Origin: Mycobacterium sp.
GTDB taxonomy: Bacteria; Actinomycetota; Actinomycetes; Mycobacteriales; Mycobacteriaceae
DNA length: 5,368 nt
Reading direction: 5' to 3'
Assembly: GCA_029256565.1 (NCBI GenBank)
Contig: JAQSXQ010000184.1
Coordinates: forward strand, 1-5,368
Shown here: in pieces, positions 5,348-5,368 of the stretch
How the letters are laid out: each line of letters opens with the position of its first letter
Numbering within the stretch: the stretch's first letter is position 1
Program-made: the position numbers and the translations under genes
Notes under the pieces: generated by a model
Database searches by the model: none
Told to the model about the DNA's origin: nothing
What the model saw: only the letters and a program-made list of their open reading frames with translations

Positions 5348-5368
5348 CTACCAGCCGCGTTCGGCGAG
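5348..5368 (-). CDS. pdxS: C-terminal end of PdxS, pyridoxal 5'-phosphate synthase lyase subunit (partial)
   Basis: The last 21 bases, read on the minus strand, give LAERGW followed by TAG. This is the conserved C-terminal ending of PdxS (the ERGW end is shared widely in the family). PdxS condenses ribose 5-phosphate, glyceraldehyde 3-phosphate and the ammonia from PdxT into pyridoxal 5'-phosphate. Six codons alone would be weak evidence, but the position directly upstream of tesB and pdxT is exactly where pdxS stands in mycobacteria. The rest of the gene lies beyond the right edge. The tesB GTG follows after 42 bp. Confidence 0.85.
   Translation of the reverse strand, partial: LAERGW

Overview
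The window looks like chromosomal DNA from a high-GC actinobacterium, most likely a Mycobacterium/Mycolicibacterium relative. Codon third positions are rich in G/C, GTG starts are used, and the minus-strand order pdxS - tesB - pdxT - yebC is the order I recall from mycobacteria (Rv2606c-Rv2603c in M. tuberculosis). The species is inferred, not proven.

Right part (about 2946-5368, all minus strand): the last six codons of pdxS enter at the right edge. They are followed by an acyl-CoA thioesterase II gene (tesB), by pdxT, whose GTG start overlaps the tesB stop in a GTGA junction, and, after 87 bp, by yebC, a YebC/PmpR-type regulator or translation factor. PdxS and PdxT together form the DXP-independent pyridoxal 5'-phosphate synthase, so this is a vitamin B6 operon with a thioesterase gene between its two subunits. 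The pdxT gene carries a 30-bp in-frame tandem repeat that adds a Pro/Ala/Gly/Arg-rich N-terminal extension of about 28 residues.

Middle part (1372-2964): a divergent pair made of a TetR regulator of the LmrA/YxaF type (minus strand) and an alpha/beta-hydrolase (plus strand). The 63-bp gap holds two overlapping 16-bp inverted repeats, which are very probable TetR operators, laid over a plausible tetR promoter. The hydrolase has an Asp-Trp nucleophile elbow like haloalkane dehalogenases and epoxide hydrolases, but no histidine where the catalytic base is expected. The natural reading is a self-regulated switch for a small detoxification or catabolic enzyme, or a diverged relative of one.

Left part (1-1447): a mechanosensitive channel of the MscS family on the plus strand, whose 3' end overlaps the tail of the convergent tetR by 76 bp. 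Upstream of it, on the minus strand and cut by the left edge, is the start of a short unidentified actinobacterial-type protein.

No RNA genes, insertion sequences, CRISPR arrays or clear intrinsic terminators were seen. The region is mostly conventional. The points most worth checking are the pdxT repeat, the double operator and the unusual active site of the hydrolase.
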